This document shows, in pieces, positions 46,837 to 56,000 of a stretch of DNA of 62,494 bases. The notes under the pieces were generated by a model. The model saw nothing but the letters and a program-made list of their open reading frames with translations, had not been told where the DNA came from and did not search any database. Numbering within the stretch: position 1 is the first letter of the stretch; every line of letters begins with the position of its first letter. The DNA is from a virus, in IMG/VR virus record IMGVR_UViG_3300015371_000031, positions 1 to 62,494 of that record; one strand, 5' to 3'. The position numbers and the translations under genes were made by a program.

Positions 46837-48197
46837 TGCCGGCCGCCGCTGTCGGGCGCGGCGCGGGGAATCGGGGCGCAACTAGCAGGTCGCGCGTCGG
46901 GGGAACCCGCAGCACCATGCGGATTGCTCAGTCGGCTGCGCTGGCCGTGCCAGCGTGGATCGGTGAGACCGCTGCCCGCGACAACAACACGGACACGAAC
47001 AACGGCGGCGTTCTCCTGGCGTCGCGCGCCACGCTCGAGAGCCGCTTCGGCACGAGCACGGTCAAGTCGTTCGGCATCTACGTGTTCACCGTCAGCGGCA
47101 CCCTGGTGCTCGGCCTGTACGACAACGACGGGCCATCCGGCGGCCCGGGCACGTTGATCTGCCAGACGGCGCAGTTCACTCCCGTGGTGGGCTGGAACGA
47201 GGTGGTCGTGCAGGTCGAGACGGACGTCGCCCCCGGCGAGTATTGGGTGTGCCACCACCCGTCCTCGAGCAGCCTCGTGTACAGCGGCGCGAACGGCGTC
47301 ACCGGGAGCTCGCGGTTCTACAGCCGCGCGTACAACGCGACCCTGCCGACGACGTTCTCCGCGTCGCCCACCATCTTTGACGGCCGCTGGGCGGTGTTCT
47401 GCAAGCTCGAGTCCAAGAGCGCGACGTACACCGTGTCGTCGTTCCCTGGCACGCCGGCCCCGATCTCCGGCCTGGGCTACTCGGTCGTGTTCCAGGATCA
47501 CTTCGACTACTACAACCGGCGCGCGTGGTCGCAGAACGCTCACTGGGAGGCGGCAGCGTTGCCCGACCAGCAGTACGCAGCCGGCTCGGTGATGACGCTC
47601 AACTCGCGCAACTCGGAGGGACACCCGGACGTCCACATCACGACCGCCACGGAGCTCGTCGACGGAGCTGTCGTCCAGCAGTTCCAGTATGGGTACTTCG
47701 AGGCGAAGATGAAGCACAACTACGTCACGGGGATGCTGCCCGCTTTCTGGCTCTCTGCGTCTGCCGACGCGACGAACCCGTCCTGGCCTGCGCTTCCTGC
47801 CAGCCCGCCGTGCGAGTGCTCACCGTGCTGGAACGGCGAGATCGACATCATGGAGTGCGTCTTCGACGGCAACACGAACGTCCACGGCACCCTCCACAAG
47901 AACACGGGTGACAAGTACAGCGTCGCGGACGACATCAACGCAAACGCCATCTACGACTCCGGCGTGAACCTGTCTGCCGACTGGCACGTGTACGGCATCC
48001 TGTGGAAGTCCGACGAGATGCGCTGGTACCTGGACGGGTCGGAGATCCACAACATGAACCCGCCGTTCGCTTCGAGCCAGCAGTCGATGTATCTGTTCTT
48101 CTCGCAGATGCCGCAGAACTCCTGGGAGGGCGACCCGTCCGGGACGAGCGCGGACATCGTCACCGAGATCGACTACGTCAGGGTGTGGCAACAGTAA
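46836..48197 (+). CDS. Second GH16 glycanase (453 aa)
   Basis: ATG 46836 overlaps the previous stop. Residues about 30-190 are a jelly-roll-like binding module. Residues about 205-453 are GH16: FQDHFDYYNRRAW, QYGYFEAKMKHN, LPAFWLSASAD, catalytic WNGEIDIMECVFDG (ExDxxE), DWHVYGILWKSDEMRWYLDG and EIDYVRVWQQ. No signal peptide. Two different GH16 enzymes in one phage imply a polysaccharide barrier on the host, perhaps a beta-glucan or galactan. Confidence 0.85.
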   Translation: MPAAAVGRGAGNRGATSRSRVGGTRSTMRIAQSAALAVPAWIGETAARDNNTDTNNGGVLLASRATLESRFGTSTVKSFGIYVFTVSGTLVLGLYDNDGPSGGPGTLICQTAQFTPVVGWNEVVVQVETDVAPGEYWVCHHPSSSSLVYSGANGVTGSSRFYSRAYNATLPTTFSASPTIFDGRWAVFCKLESKSATYTVSSFPGTPAPISGLGYSVVFQDHFDYYNRRAWSQNAHWEAAALPDQQYAAGSVMTLNSRNSEGHPDVHITTATELVDGAVVQQFQYGYFEAKMKHNYVTGMLPAFWLSASADATNPSWPALPASPPCECSPCWNGEIDIMECVFDGNTNVHGTLHKNTGDKYSVADDINANAIYDSGVNLSADWHVYGILWKSDEMRWYLDGSEIHNMNPPFASSQQSMYLFFSQMPQNSWEGDPSGTSADIVTEIDYVRVWQQ

Positions 48198-48917
48198 ATG
48201 GCCGACTCGGTTCTGTTCACGCCAGCCAGCTCGGGTCGCATCGAGTGCAACAAAGGGGGCTGGAGCGGCACCGGTGCGATCACGCTCGCTGCGGTGATGA
48301 AGCACACCACAGGAACCGACCAGGGTGTGTGCGGACTCCATTCCGGAGCGTTCAACCTCGGTGCGTGTATCAGCATGGACTCGTCCGGCAACGTTACGTT
48401 CGAGTCGAATGTTGGTGGAACATTCGACGTGGGCGACGCGATCACGACTGCGAACGGGTGGGTGATCGTGGCGATCAGTCGGGCAGCGGGTTCCTCGATC
48501 CCCCGCGTTCACATCTATCGTGACCCTACGTGGCGTCACGCGGACATGGGCGGCGCGGTCGGGGACGCCACTTCCACCACAGGGTTCGTGATCGGCGCGT
48601 TGGATCCGGGCGAAGCGTTTCTGAACGGCAACGTCCTGATCGCCGCGGGTTGGGACAGTGCGTTGTCTGACGGCGCGATTGTGAACCTGAAGGACGGTTA
48701 TCAGGCGTGGATTGACGCTGCCCCGGTGGAATTGATCCGTTGCAACGCCGCGTCCGGTCTCGTGTCGACCGCAACTGGCGGAAGCATGTCTGAGACGGGA
48801 CGCACGAACACGTCCGTGGCCACGGGCGACGTACCGTCCTGGTGGAGCGACACGCTGTCCGGCAGCGGGCCTGGGCCTGCGCTCCGCGTAAACCGCTCCG
48901 GCCTGGTGTGGCGATGA
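48198..48917 (+). CDS. LamG/concanavalin-like surface protein (239 aa)
   Basis: ATG directly after the TAA of the GH16 gene. Beta-sandwich with WVIVAISRAAGSSIPRVHIYRD, FLNGNVLIAAGWDSALSD and LKDGYQAWID, typical of the jelly-roll lectin-like domains in phage tail fibres and appendages. No acids of a glycanase are seen; likely a binding module. Confidence 0.7.
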   Translation: MADSVLFTPASSGRIECNKGGWSGTGAITLAAVMKHTTGTDQGVCGLHSGAFNLGACISMDSSGNVTFESNVGGTFDVGDAITTANGWVIVAISRAAGSSIPRVHIYRDPTWRHADMGGAVGDATSTTGFVIGALDPGEAFLNGNVLIAAGWDSALSDGAIVNLKDGYQAWIDAAPVELIRCNAASGLVSTATGGSMSETGRTNTSVATGDVPSWWSDTLSGSGPGPALRVNRSGLVWR

Positions 48918-50287
48918 GCTCCTACGTCCGGGTCGCAGCGCCACGACGAAACCTCCAGCAGGAGCGCGGCAGGACGCTGATCATCGGCGGCCTCGAGATC
49001 GGCGCTGGCGCGACCTACGACAAGACCGGCTCGCTCACGGCAGGAACGGTCGCAAGCGGCGCGGACGTCGCGGAGCACGCGCACGCCGGCTCGCTCACAC
49101 CTCGCACGACGGTAAGCGGAGCAGATGTCGCCGAGCACGCCGAGACCGGCGCGCTGATCGCAGGCGCGGTCGTCTCAGGCGCAGACGTCGCGGAGCACGC
49201 GGAGACGGGGTCGCTCGTCGCGGACACGGAACTGTCGGGAACGTCGGCGCGCGTGGCAGCAGGCAAGACCGGCTCGCTCACGGCCGGCGCGGTCGTCTCC
49301 GGAGCAGATGTCGCTGAGCACGTCGAGACGGGATCGCTCGTCCCAGGTGCAGTCGTGTCCGGCGCGGACGTCGCCGAGCACGCAGAGACGGGATCGCTGG
49401 TCGCCGACACCGAGCTCTCCGGCGCAGACGTTGCAGAGCACGCCGAGACGGGGTCGCTCGTCGCAGGCGCGGTCGTCTCCGGGGTGTCGCAGCAGATCAC
49501 CGGCGCGCTCGTGTTCGACGGCGTCATGCAGGCCGTCGATCGAAAGAACTTCCCTTACGTCAACGAGACCCGGATCGTCGGGCCGCTCGCTGCACCCCCG
49601 GCATCGTTCGACAAGACCGGCTCGCTCACCGCAGGGGCCTCCGTGTCCGGCGCAGACGTCGCGGAGCACGCGCACGCTGGCAGCCTGACGGGAGGAGCGT
49701 CGCTCTCAGGAGCGGATGTCGCCGAGCACGTTGAGACGGGCAGTCTGGTCGCAGACACGAGCGTTAGCGGGGCTGACGTCCACGAGAACGTGAAGGCTGG
49801 CAGTCTGACTGCTCAGTCCTCCCTCTCGGGCGCGGACGCCTTTACGGCCACGGAGAGCGGCTCGCTCGTGGCTGACACGAGCCTGTCCGGGCCGAGCGTG
49901 CGCGAGGGAGCAGGGAAGGCGGGATCGCTGTTCGCTGACACCGAGCTGTCCGGCGTCAAGAACCGCGAGCGGCTCCGAAGCGGCGAGCTTGTCGTCCGTG
50001 GGTCGCTCTCAGGTGCCGACGTGTTCATCGCAACCGAGACCGGCTCCATGACGACCGCGGGCATGCTCGCCGCGGCCGACGCATTCATTGCTTCCGAAAC
50101 AGGATCGCTGACTCCTCGAGCGCGGGCGGCCGGCGTTCAGCTCTTCATCGGCTCCGACTTCGCGGCCGACCCGATCACGAACGCCACGGGCACGACCGGG
50201 ATGAGCGGCGCTCTGCGCGCGGCCGGCCAGACCGGAGCCAAGCGAGCGCGCGCGACCAGCAGCGGGAAAACCGGCGTCCGAGGATAG
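48914..50287 (+). CDS. Repeat protein with 17 units of 20 residues (457 aa)
   Basis: ATG in an ATGA overlap. After 35 residues, the chain is built of a 20-residue repeat of the form TGSLVADTELSGADVAEHAE. I count eight units, then a 38-residue insert around DGVMQAVDRKNFPYVNE, then nine more that become less regular. Regular spacing of Gly-Ser-Leu and Ser-Gly-Ala suggests a beta-solenoid or trimeric fibre shaft. The DNA repeats are diverged by codon use. Probably an extended virion appendage. Confidence 0.8.
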   Translation: MSSYVRVAAPRRNLQQERGRTLIIGGLEIGAGATYDKTGSLTAGTVASGADVAEHAHAGSLTPRTTVSGADVAEHAETGALIAGAVVSGADVAEHAETGSLVADTELSGTSARVAAGKTGSLTAGAVVSGADVAEHVETGSLVPGAVVSGADVAEHAETGSLVADTELSGADVAEHAETGSLVAGAVVSGVSQQITGALVFDGVMQAVDRKNFPYVNETRIVGPLAAPPASFDKTGSLTAGASVSGADVAEHAHAGSLTGGASLSGADVAEHVETGSLVADTSVSGADVHENVKAGSLTAQSSLSGADAFTATESGSLVADTSLSGPSVREGAGKAGSLFADTELSGVKNRERLRSGELVVRGSLSGADVFIATETGSMTTAGMLAAADAFIASETGSLTPRARAAGVQLFIGSDFAADPITNATGTTGMSGALRAAGQTGAKRARATSSGKTGVRG

Positions 50288-50296
50288 GGGGCAGCG

Positions 50297-50635
50297 ATGC
50301 CAGCACCTGACTTCGTCATCAAGCTGGGCGACAAGCTGTCGGCGCTCCAGCGCACCCTCGTGGACGAGGACGGCAACCCTGTCGACATCGGCGGGGCCAC
50401 AGTCGAGTTCCACGCCAGACTCATGGGTGGCACTCCTCTCATCGACGCTGCCGCGCAGAACCTCCAGTCGGGCGCGACCACGAACGTCGGTCTCGTTCAG
50501 TACAACTGGGGTACCGTGCCGCTCGAGTCTGGCATCTGGCTGGGAGAGTTCGAGGTGACGTTCATCTCGGGCAACAAGCAGACGTTTCCGAACAGCGGCC
50601 ACATGATCATCCGAGTGCCGGAGCAGATCGCATGA
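50297..50635 (+). CDS. BppU-like beta-sandwich protein (112 aa)
   Basis: ATG with GGGGGCAGCG upstream. IKLGDKLSALQRTLVDEDGNPVDI followed by GATVEFHARLMGG and GIWLGEFEVTFISG resembles the N-terminal Ig-like domain of baseplate upper proteins (BppU). Comparable short genes are found between capsid and connector genes in some phages. Structural role likely. Confidence 0.65.
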   Translation: MPAPDFVIKLGDKLSALQRTLVDEDGNPVDIGGATVEFHARLMGGTPLIDAAAQNLQSGATTNVGLVQYNWGTVPLESGIWLGEFEVTFISGNKQTFPNSGHMIIRVPEQIA

Positions 50636-51252
50636 GCGACACGAACAGCGAGTGGTACGCCACCATGGAGGAGCTCAAGTACGCGCTCGAGCTCACCAAC
50701 ACGGCGCACCTGGACGGCGACATCCCGCGCGCGCTCGAGGCCGCCGGTCAGGGGATCGACGAGGCGTGCGGGCGCACCTTCGTGCTCGACGGCGACTCCA
50801 CCCACGTGCGGTGGTACTCGCCCACGAACCCGCGCACGATCGAGATCGACGACCTGGCGGTCGTGACGAGCGTCATGACGGACGTAGACGGCAACGGCAC
50901 CTTCGAGACGACCTGGACGCGCAACACCGACTACGTGCTCGAGCCGCTCAACTCTGTCGAGGACGGCCGTCCGTTCGAGCGCCTGCGCGTCCACTCGCGC
51001 GGAGGGAAGGGGTGGTGGCCGTGCTGGGAGCGCTCCGTCCAGGTCACGGGCCAGTTCGGCTGGCCGAGGGTGCCGAAGTCGGTCAACCAGGCGTGCCTGA
51101 TAATCGCCACCAAGCTGATCCGGCGCATGAGAGACGCGCCGTTCGGCGTCGTGACGATCGGCCTCGACGGGGCGGCCGTGCACATCGCGCGGAACGATCC
51201 CGACGTCACGTTCCTCCTGGCCGCGTACACGCGGACGTACCCCTTCGCCTGA
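50632..51252 (+). CDS. Head-tail connector / adaptor (206 aa)
   Basis: ATG in an ATGA overlap. A helical N-terminus (MEELKYALELTNTAHLDGDIPRAL-type), RTIEIDDLAVVTSV and VNQACLIIATKLIRRMRDAP fit the gp6/gp15-type connector proteins that bind the portal. The gene order, right before terminator and tail tube genes, supports this. Confidence 0.78.
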   Translation: MSDTNSEWYATMEELKYALELTNTAHLDGDIPRALEAAGQGIDEACGRTFVLDGDSTHVRWYSPTNPRTIEIDDLAVVTSVMTDVDGNGTFETTWTRNTDYVLEPLNSVEDGRPFERLRVHSRGGKGWWPCWERSVQVTGQFGWPRVPKSVNQACLIIATKLIRRMRDAPFGVVTIGLDGAAVHIARNDPDVTFLLAAYTRTYPFA

Positions 51253-51671
51253 TGGCTGGCGCGAGGCAGATCAGGGACGCTCTCGCGGCTGCGCTCCAGC
51301 AGCTGCCAGGCTGCCAGGTGCTGGCGTACCCGCCGGCGCAGCCGCAGTACCCGTGCATCTACGTGCTCGGCCCGGAGATCGACTACGACCGCGCGCTGCA
51401 TCGCGGGGTGGACGAGTGGACGTTTACCATCCAGGCGCTCTGCTCGCTCGCAACGGTCGAGGGCGGCACGTTTCGCATGGACGAGTTCATGGAGTCGTCC
51501 GGCCCCGGCTCGGTCAAGGCCGTGCTGGAGCAGGACACGACCCTCGGTGGCGCGGTCGACGACCTGCGCGTCACTCGAGGAAGGGCGGATCAAATCGCCA
51601 CTATTCCGGGGACGCAGGTACAGGTTGTCGTCGGCGAGTGGACGGTAACAGTCATCAGCGAAGGAGCGTGA
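51252..51671 (+). CDS. Putative tail terminator (139 aa)
   Basis: ATG in a TGATG overlap. RQIRDALAAALQQLPGCQVLAYPP and DEWTFTIQALCSLATVEGG are like proteins that end tail tubes (gpU-like size and place). Identification rests on gene order and length. Confidence 0.65.
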   Translation: MAGARQIRDALAAALQQLPGCQVLAYPPAQPQYPCIYVLGPEIDYDRALHRGVDEWTFTIQALCSLATVEGGTFRMDEFMESSGPGSVKAVLEQDTTLGGAVDDLRVTRGRADQIATIPGTQVQVVVGEWTVTVISEGA

Positions 51672-51675
51672 CGGA

Positions 51676-52089
51676 ATGGCCAAGTTCATCGTCAAGCTGT
51701 CGGCGATCAAGGTCGGCGGCAACGACATCTCAGACCACTGCCGCGAGATCACTGTCTCCTTGTCGGCGCCCCCGGTGGACGTGCGCGCGATGGGAACAGC
51801 AGGACGAGAGGTGGTGCAGGGACTCCGTGAGGACGAGTTCAGCCTGACGGCTTACTCGGACTTCGCGGCCAACTCGATCGACCAGATCATGTGGCCGCTG
51901 TTCAGCGCGGGCACGCCGTTCCTGGTCGAAGCGTGGGCGGCAGGAACCACGTCGAGCGCGACCAACCCGAAGTACAGCGGCTCGTGCATCCTCACGGAGT
52001 ACCAGCCGATCGCGGGAGAGGTCGGCGACGCGGCCATGACGCCGCTGACGATGCCCGTCAACGGGTTCGTCTCCCGCGCCACGACGTAA
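51676..52089 (+). CDS. Major tail tube protein (137 aa)
   Basis: ATG with AAGGAGCGTGACGG upstream. GGNDISDHCREITVSL, the centre EDEFSLTAYSDFAANS and TMPVNGFVSRA have the beta-rich character and length of short siphovirus tube proteins. Lies between the terminator and the chaperone pair, as expected. Confidence 0.75.
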   Translation: MAKFIVKLSAIKVGGNDISDHCREITVSLSAPPVDVRAMGTAGREVVQGLREDEFSLTAYSDFAANSIDQIMWPLFSAGTPFLVEAWAAGTTSSATNPKYSGSCILTEYQPIAGEVGDAAMTPLTMPVNGFVSRATT

Positions 52090-52092
52090 GCC

Positions 52093-52515
52093 GTGGCAGT
52101 CGGCGAGGGAACCGTCCACGTCGTCGGACTGCGAGAGCTCCAGCGCGACTTCAAGCGCATGTCGCGGGAGCTCTCGCGCCGCATCGACCGGACGCTCAAG
52201 GAGGCGGCAGACGTCGTCCGCGACGAGGCGCAGCAGCGCGCCGCGGGCAAGTCGCCGCCGTTCAACCCCGCCACCGTGTCGGGCTACCGCTCGAGGGTGC
52301 GCGGGTTCGGACGCTCCTACGTGGAGCAGTCGCGCGGCAAGACCACCGGGAAGCGCGCCGACTGGGGAGTCATCCAGATGAAGAAGGTGCTGCTGCCAGC
52401 GCTATACGCAAAGGGGGACGAGATCGAGGGCAAGATCGACGAGATGCTGGACAGGCTGGGCAACGACTACGGGTTCCCCGAGTACAGTCCGCTGAACTAC
52501 ATGCGCGGCATCTAG
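52093..52515 (+). CDS. HK97 gp10-like neck/tail-completion protein (140 aa)
   Basis: GTG three bases after the tube gene. VVGLRELQRDFKRMSRELSRR and DVVRDEAQQRAAGKSPP fit the HK97 gp10 family start; the rest is basic. In most phages it precedes the tube gene, whereas here it follows. Role in neck or tail completion. Confidence 0.75.
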   Translation: MAVGEGTVHVVGLRELQRDFKRMSRELSRRIDRTLKEAADVVRDEAQQRAAGKSPPFNPATVSGYRSRVRGFGRSYVEQSRGKTTGKRADWGVIQMKKVLLPALYAKGDEIEGKIDEMLDRLGNDYGFPEYSPLNYMRGI

Positions 52516-52538
52516 CCGCGAATCCGAGGAGGAGGAGC

Positions 52539-52973
52539 ATGGCCAAGGTCATCATCACGGACGCGGGATCGCTGAACGGCGAGTACCCGCTCGAGCTGGA
52601 CTCGTTCACGAACCGCGATCTCAACATCATCAAGCGCGAGGCTGGCGTGCGAGCCGGCGAGATGCAGGAGGCGGTGCGGCGCGGAGACAACGACCTGTTC
52701 GTCGCGCTCGCGATGATCGCGCTCAGACGCGCCGGCCGCGAGCCGCTGACGTCTGACGCGCTGTGGGACTTGGACGTCGGCAAGATCATCATCGACGTGA
52801 CCGAGGACGACGAAGGAGAGGCGGCGGCCGAAGCGGCCCTCCCCCCGCCGAGCGGGCCAGACTCGCCCGCAAGCGAGACAACGACTACAGACAGTGGCTC
52901 CAGGGATTCCGAGAGCACTGGGGGTGCGAGCCAGGAGACTGGCCTCCGGAGCGTTTCTGGAAGCCAGAGCTAG
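52539..52973 (+). CDS. Tail assembly chaperone, short product (144 aa)
   Basis: ATG with GAGGAGGAGGAGC upstream. Small helical domain (LDSFTNRDLNIIKREAGVR, LFVALAMIALRRAGREPL) and an acidic, Ser/Thr-rich tail. Position before the tape measure and the slippery sequence at 52841-52847 identify it as the upstream chaperone. Confidence 0.85.
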   Translation: MAKVIITDAGSLNGEYPLELDSFTNRDLNIIKREAGVRAGEMQEAVRRGDNDLFVALAMIALRRAGREPLTSDALWDLDVGKIIIDVTEDDEGEAAAEAALPPPSGPDSPASETTTTDSGSRDSESTGGASQETGLRSVSGSQS

Positions 52974-53077
52974 CCCACTACTGCGCGCTGCGTCCGTCCG
53001 ACCTGGGAGACATGACGCCAGTCCAGATGGACGACGCGCTGATCTTCGCGCACACGCTGAGAAAGCACGGGAGGTGA
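52539..53077 (+). CDS. Tail assembly chaperone, -1 frameshift product (179 aa)
   Basis: The upstream chaperone frame meets C CCC CCG at 52841-52847 (codons CTC CCC CCG), a possible -1 slippery heptamer. After the slip the frame runs RLARKRDNDYRQWLQGF ... HTLRKHGR to 53077, one base before the tape measure start. The product joins about 103 residues of the short protein to 76 new ones, as in lambda gpG/gpGT and its relatives. The extension recruits tail tube to the tape measure. Confidence 0.8.
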
Positions 53078-53078
53078 A

Positions 53079-56000
53079 GTGGGCCGCGAGCTGAGAGTCG
53101 AGATCGTCGGCGACCCGCGGTCGCTCGAGGCGGCGTTCGGTAGGGCCTCGGCGGCCGCGAACACCTTCGGCGGTCAGATGCGTAGGGTCGGCGAAAGCAT
53201 GCGCCACGTAGGGCGGCGCTTGTCCATGTTCGTCACCGCTCCGATCATCGGTGTGGGTGTCCTCGCCACGAAGTCGGCCATGGAGTTCGGCGAGGCCATG
53301 ACCATGATCGAGACGCAGGCGGGCGCGGCGGCCGGCGAAGCGGAGAAGCTCGGCGACTCCGTCCTCGAGCTGTCCAAGCACACCACGCAGGGGCCGATCG
53401 CGTTGGCCAACGCGCTGTTCTACGTCGAGTCGGCAGGGTTCCGAGGAGCCAAGGCGATGAACATCCTCGAGCAAGCGTCGTACGGCGCGACCGTCGGCCA
53501 GGCCGACCTCGGAGAAGTCACCAACGCGCTCACGGCCGCGCTCAAGACCGGCGTGAAGGGCACTGAGGACTTCGAGAAGGCGATGGGAACGATCAACGCG
53601 ACCGTCGGCGCGGGCCAGATGCACTTCGAGGATCTCACCGAGTCGCTGGGCACCGGCGTGCTCAACACGTTCCGCGCGCTCGGCCTGTCGCTGACCGACT
53701 TCGGCGCGGCGCTCGCCACCATGACCGCTCGAGGCGAGAACTCGTCCACGGCTGCCAACCGCCTGAACATGGCGCTCATCAAGATGGTCGCTCCGACGAA
53801 GGCGGCCAAGGGAGCGATCAAGGAGCTCGGACTCGGACAGAACGAGCTGTTCGACGCGATGCAAGGGCCGCGTGGTCTGCCCACGGCGATCAAGCTGCTC
53901 AAGGAGCACTACGACGACCTCGTCAAGAAGGTCGGGAAGGCAGAGGCGTTCAAGGCCATCGCCACCATGTTCCCGCGCGGCGCGGTCAAGACGATCTTCG
54001 AACTCATGAACGCCACCGACGACCTGGGCGGCAAGTTCGACCAGATCAAGGGCAAGTCTGGCGACTTCATGGAATCGGTCGCGCAGTCGATGGACGAGCC
54101 GATCAACAAGATCCGTAAGTCGTGGTCGAGCCTCCAGGCGTCCATGATCCAGATGGGTGTGATCCTTGCTCCGATCGCTGCTGCCATTGCGGAGAAGATG
54201 GCGGCAATCGGCGATGCGTTCGACGGGCTGTCTCCTCGAGGGAAGCAGATCGTGATCATCATCGCTGCCGTCGCGGCTGCAGTCGGCCCGCTCCTGATCG
54301 TGCTGGGAACGCTGGCAACGTCGATCGCTGCGCTCCTCCCGGTGCTTGCGGTGATTGCCACGCCGGTCGGAGCGATCGTGGTCGCGCTCGTCGCGCTCGG
54401 CGTCGCGATCGCCGCGGCCGTGCTCTGGCCGGACAAGCTCAAGCAGGCGCTGATGCGGATGGGCCTGAGCGCCAAGGACGCCGAGACTGTCGTGAAGAGC
54501 TTGCAGCAGGCATTCCAGGCGATCAAGGCGGTCGTGGAGACGGTCTGGCCGGCGATGCAGCGAATCATCGTGAACGCGCTCACGGTCATCAAGGGGATCG
54601 CGAACGTGGTCATGGGCCTCCTCCAGGGCGACTGGGATCGAGTCTGGAAGGGGATGAAGCAGATCGTGGACGGCGCAGTCAGGGGAATCGTCGCGATCGT
54701 GATCGCCATGCCGGCGACGCTCGGCAGGCTCGCGATCCTGGCGGGGAAGGCTCTGTACAACGGACTCAAGGACGAGGTGGCCAAGCTGCCCGGGTTCGTG
54801 AAGAACAAGCTGGGCGATCTCAAGGACGCCGTCATCGACGTGGCTAAGAAGGCACCCGCCTGGGGGGCCAAGATCGGCGAGGCGATCGCGCAGGGAGTCC
54901 TCGACGGCGTCACGAGCCTTCCTGGTGCGCTGGGCGACAAGCTGATCAGCATGGGCCAGGGAGCGATCGACAAGGCGCTGGGTGTGTTCGGCCACTCGCC
55001 GCAGGAGGAGATCGGCGTCGAACTCGTCAAGGGCACCGGGCGCGGCGTCGACAAGACCTCCTCGGCCGAGCTCGCGGAGAAGCTGGAGCAGAAGGTGAAG
55101 GACGCGATCGAGAAGGCCAAGGGTGCGGTGCGCGACGCACGGGGTGATTTCGCCAGCGAATTCGGCAACCTGGCCACGGAGGCCCTCAGCGCGTTCGACG
55201 CTGCGATGGCACAGTGGAAGCCGCCCGCGCTCAAGATCCTCGAGAAGGAGCAGCTGCAGCAGCAGAAGCAACAGATCAAGGACGACATCAAGTCGACCAC
55301 GGACGATCTCAAGTCGGCCAAGGACGATCTCGCGCAGGCGATCGCCGGCGGCGACCCGGAGGCGATCAAGGCCGCCCAGGACAAGGTGGCGCAGGCAGAG
55401 GACGCGTTCAACAACGCGCAGCGCGCCAAGCGCGAGTTCAACCTCCAGCAGCAGGCCAACCGCCAGCAGGCCCACCACGACCTGCTGATCGCGAAGCAGC
55501 GCGTCCACCTCCAGAACGAGCTCGAGCAGCTGCAGCGGTTCCTGGCCAAGCACCCGGAGGCCTACGAGCGCGTCCACGGTCGCATCAAGACGCTGCTCGG
55601 CCAGTTCGGAGTCGACATGAAGTTTTACGGCACGGCGGTGGGCGTCGCGTTCGCGGCAGGACTCAAGGACGCCGAGGAGACGGTCGTGGACGCGATGATC
55701 AGGCTCCTGCGCCGCCTCGAGGCGCTTGCCAAGCTGCACTCCGACGCCAAGAGAGGGCCGCTGTCCGACCTGAGCAAGTGGTGGAAGCCGTTCGTGCCGA
55801 CGCTGCTCGAGGGAGTCAACGAGCGCGAGCTGGAGCAGAAGGCGCAGCAGCTGGCCGGTGCGATGAAGATCCCCGTGCCGTCCGCTCCGCCGCAGTTCGC
55901 TGTCGCGATGGGCCAGGGGATGATGGGCGCAGGAGTGGCCGGCGCTCCTCCGCTGCCAGGCGCGGGCGCGATCGCCGGCGGCGCGCCCAACGTGTACGTC

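Noticed and set aside
49021-50150. CRISPR array suggested by regular repeats
   Set aside because: The repeats are 60-base in-frame protein-coding units with diverged codons and no unique spacers.
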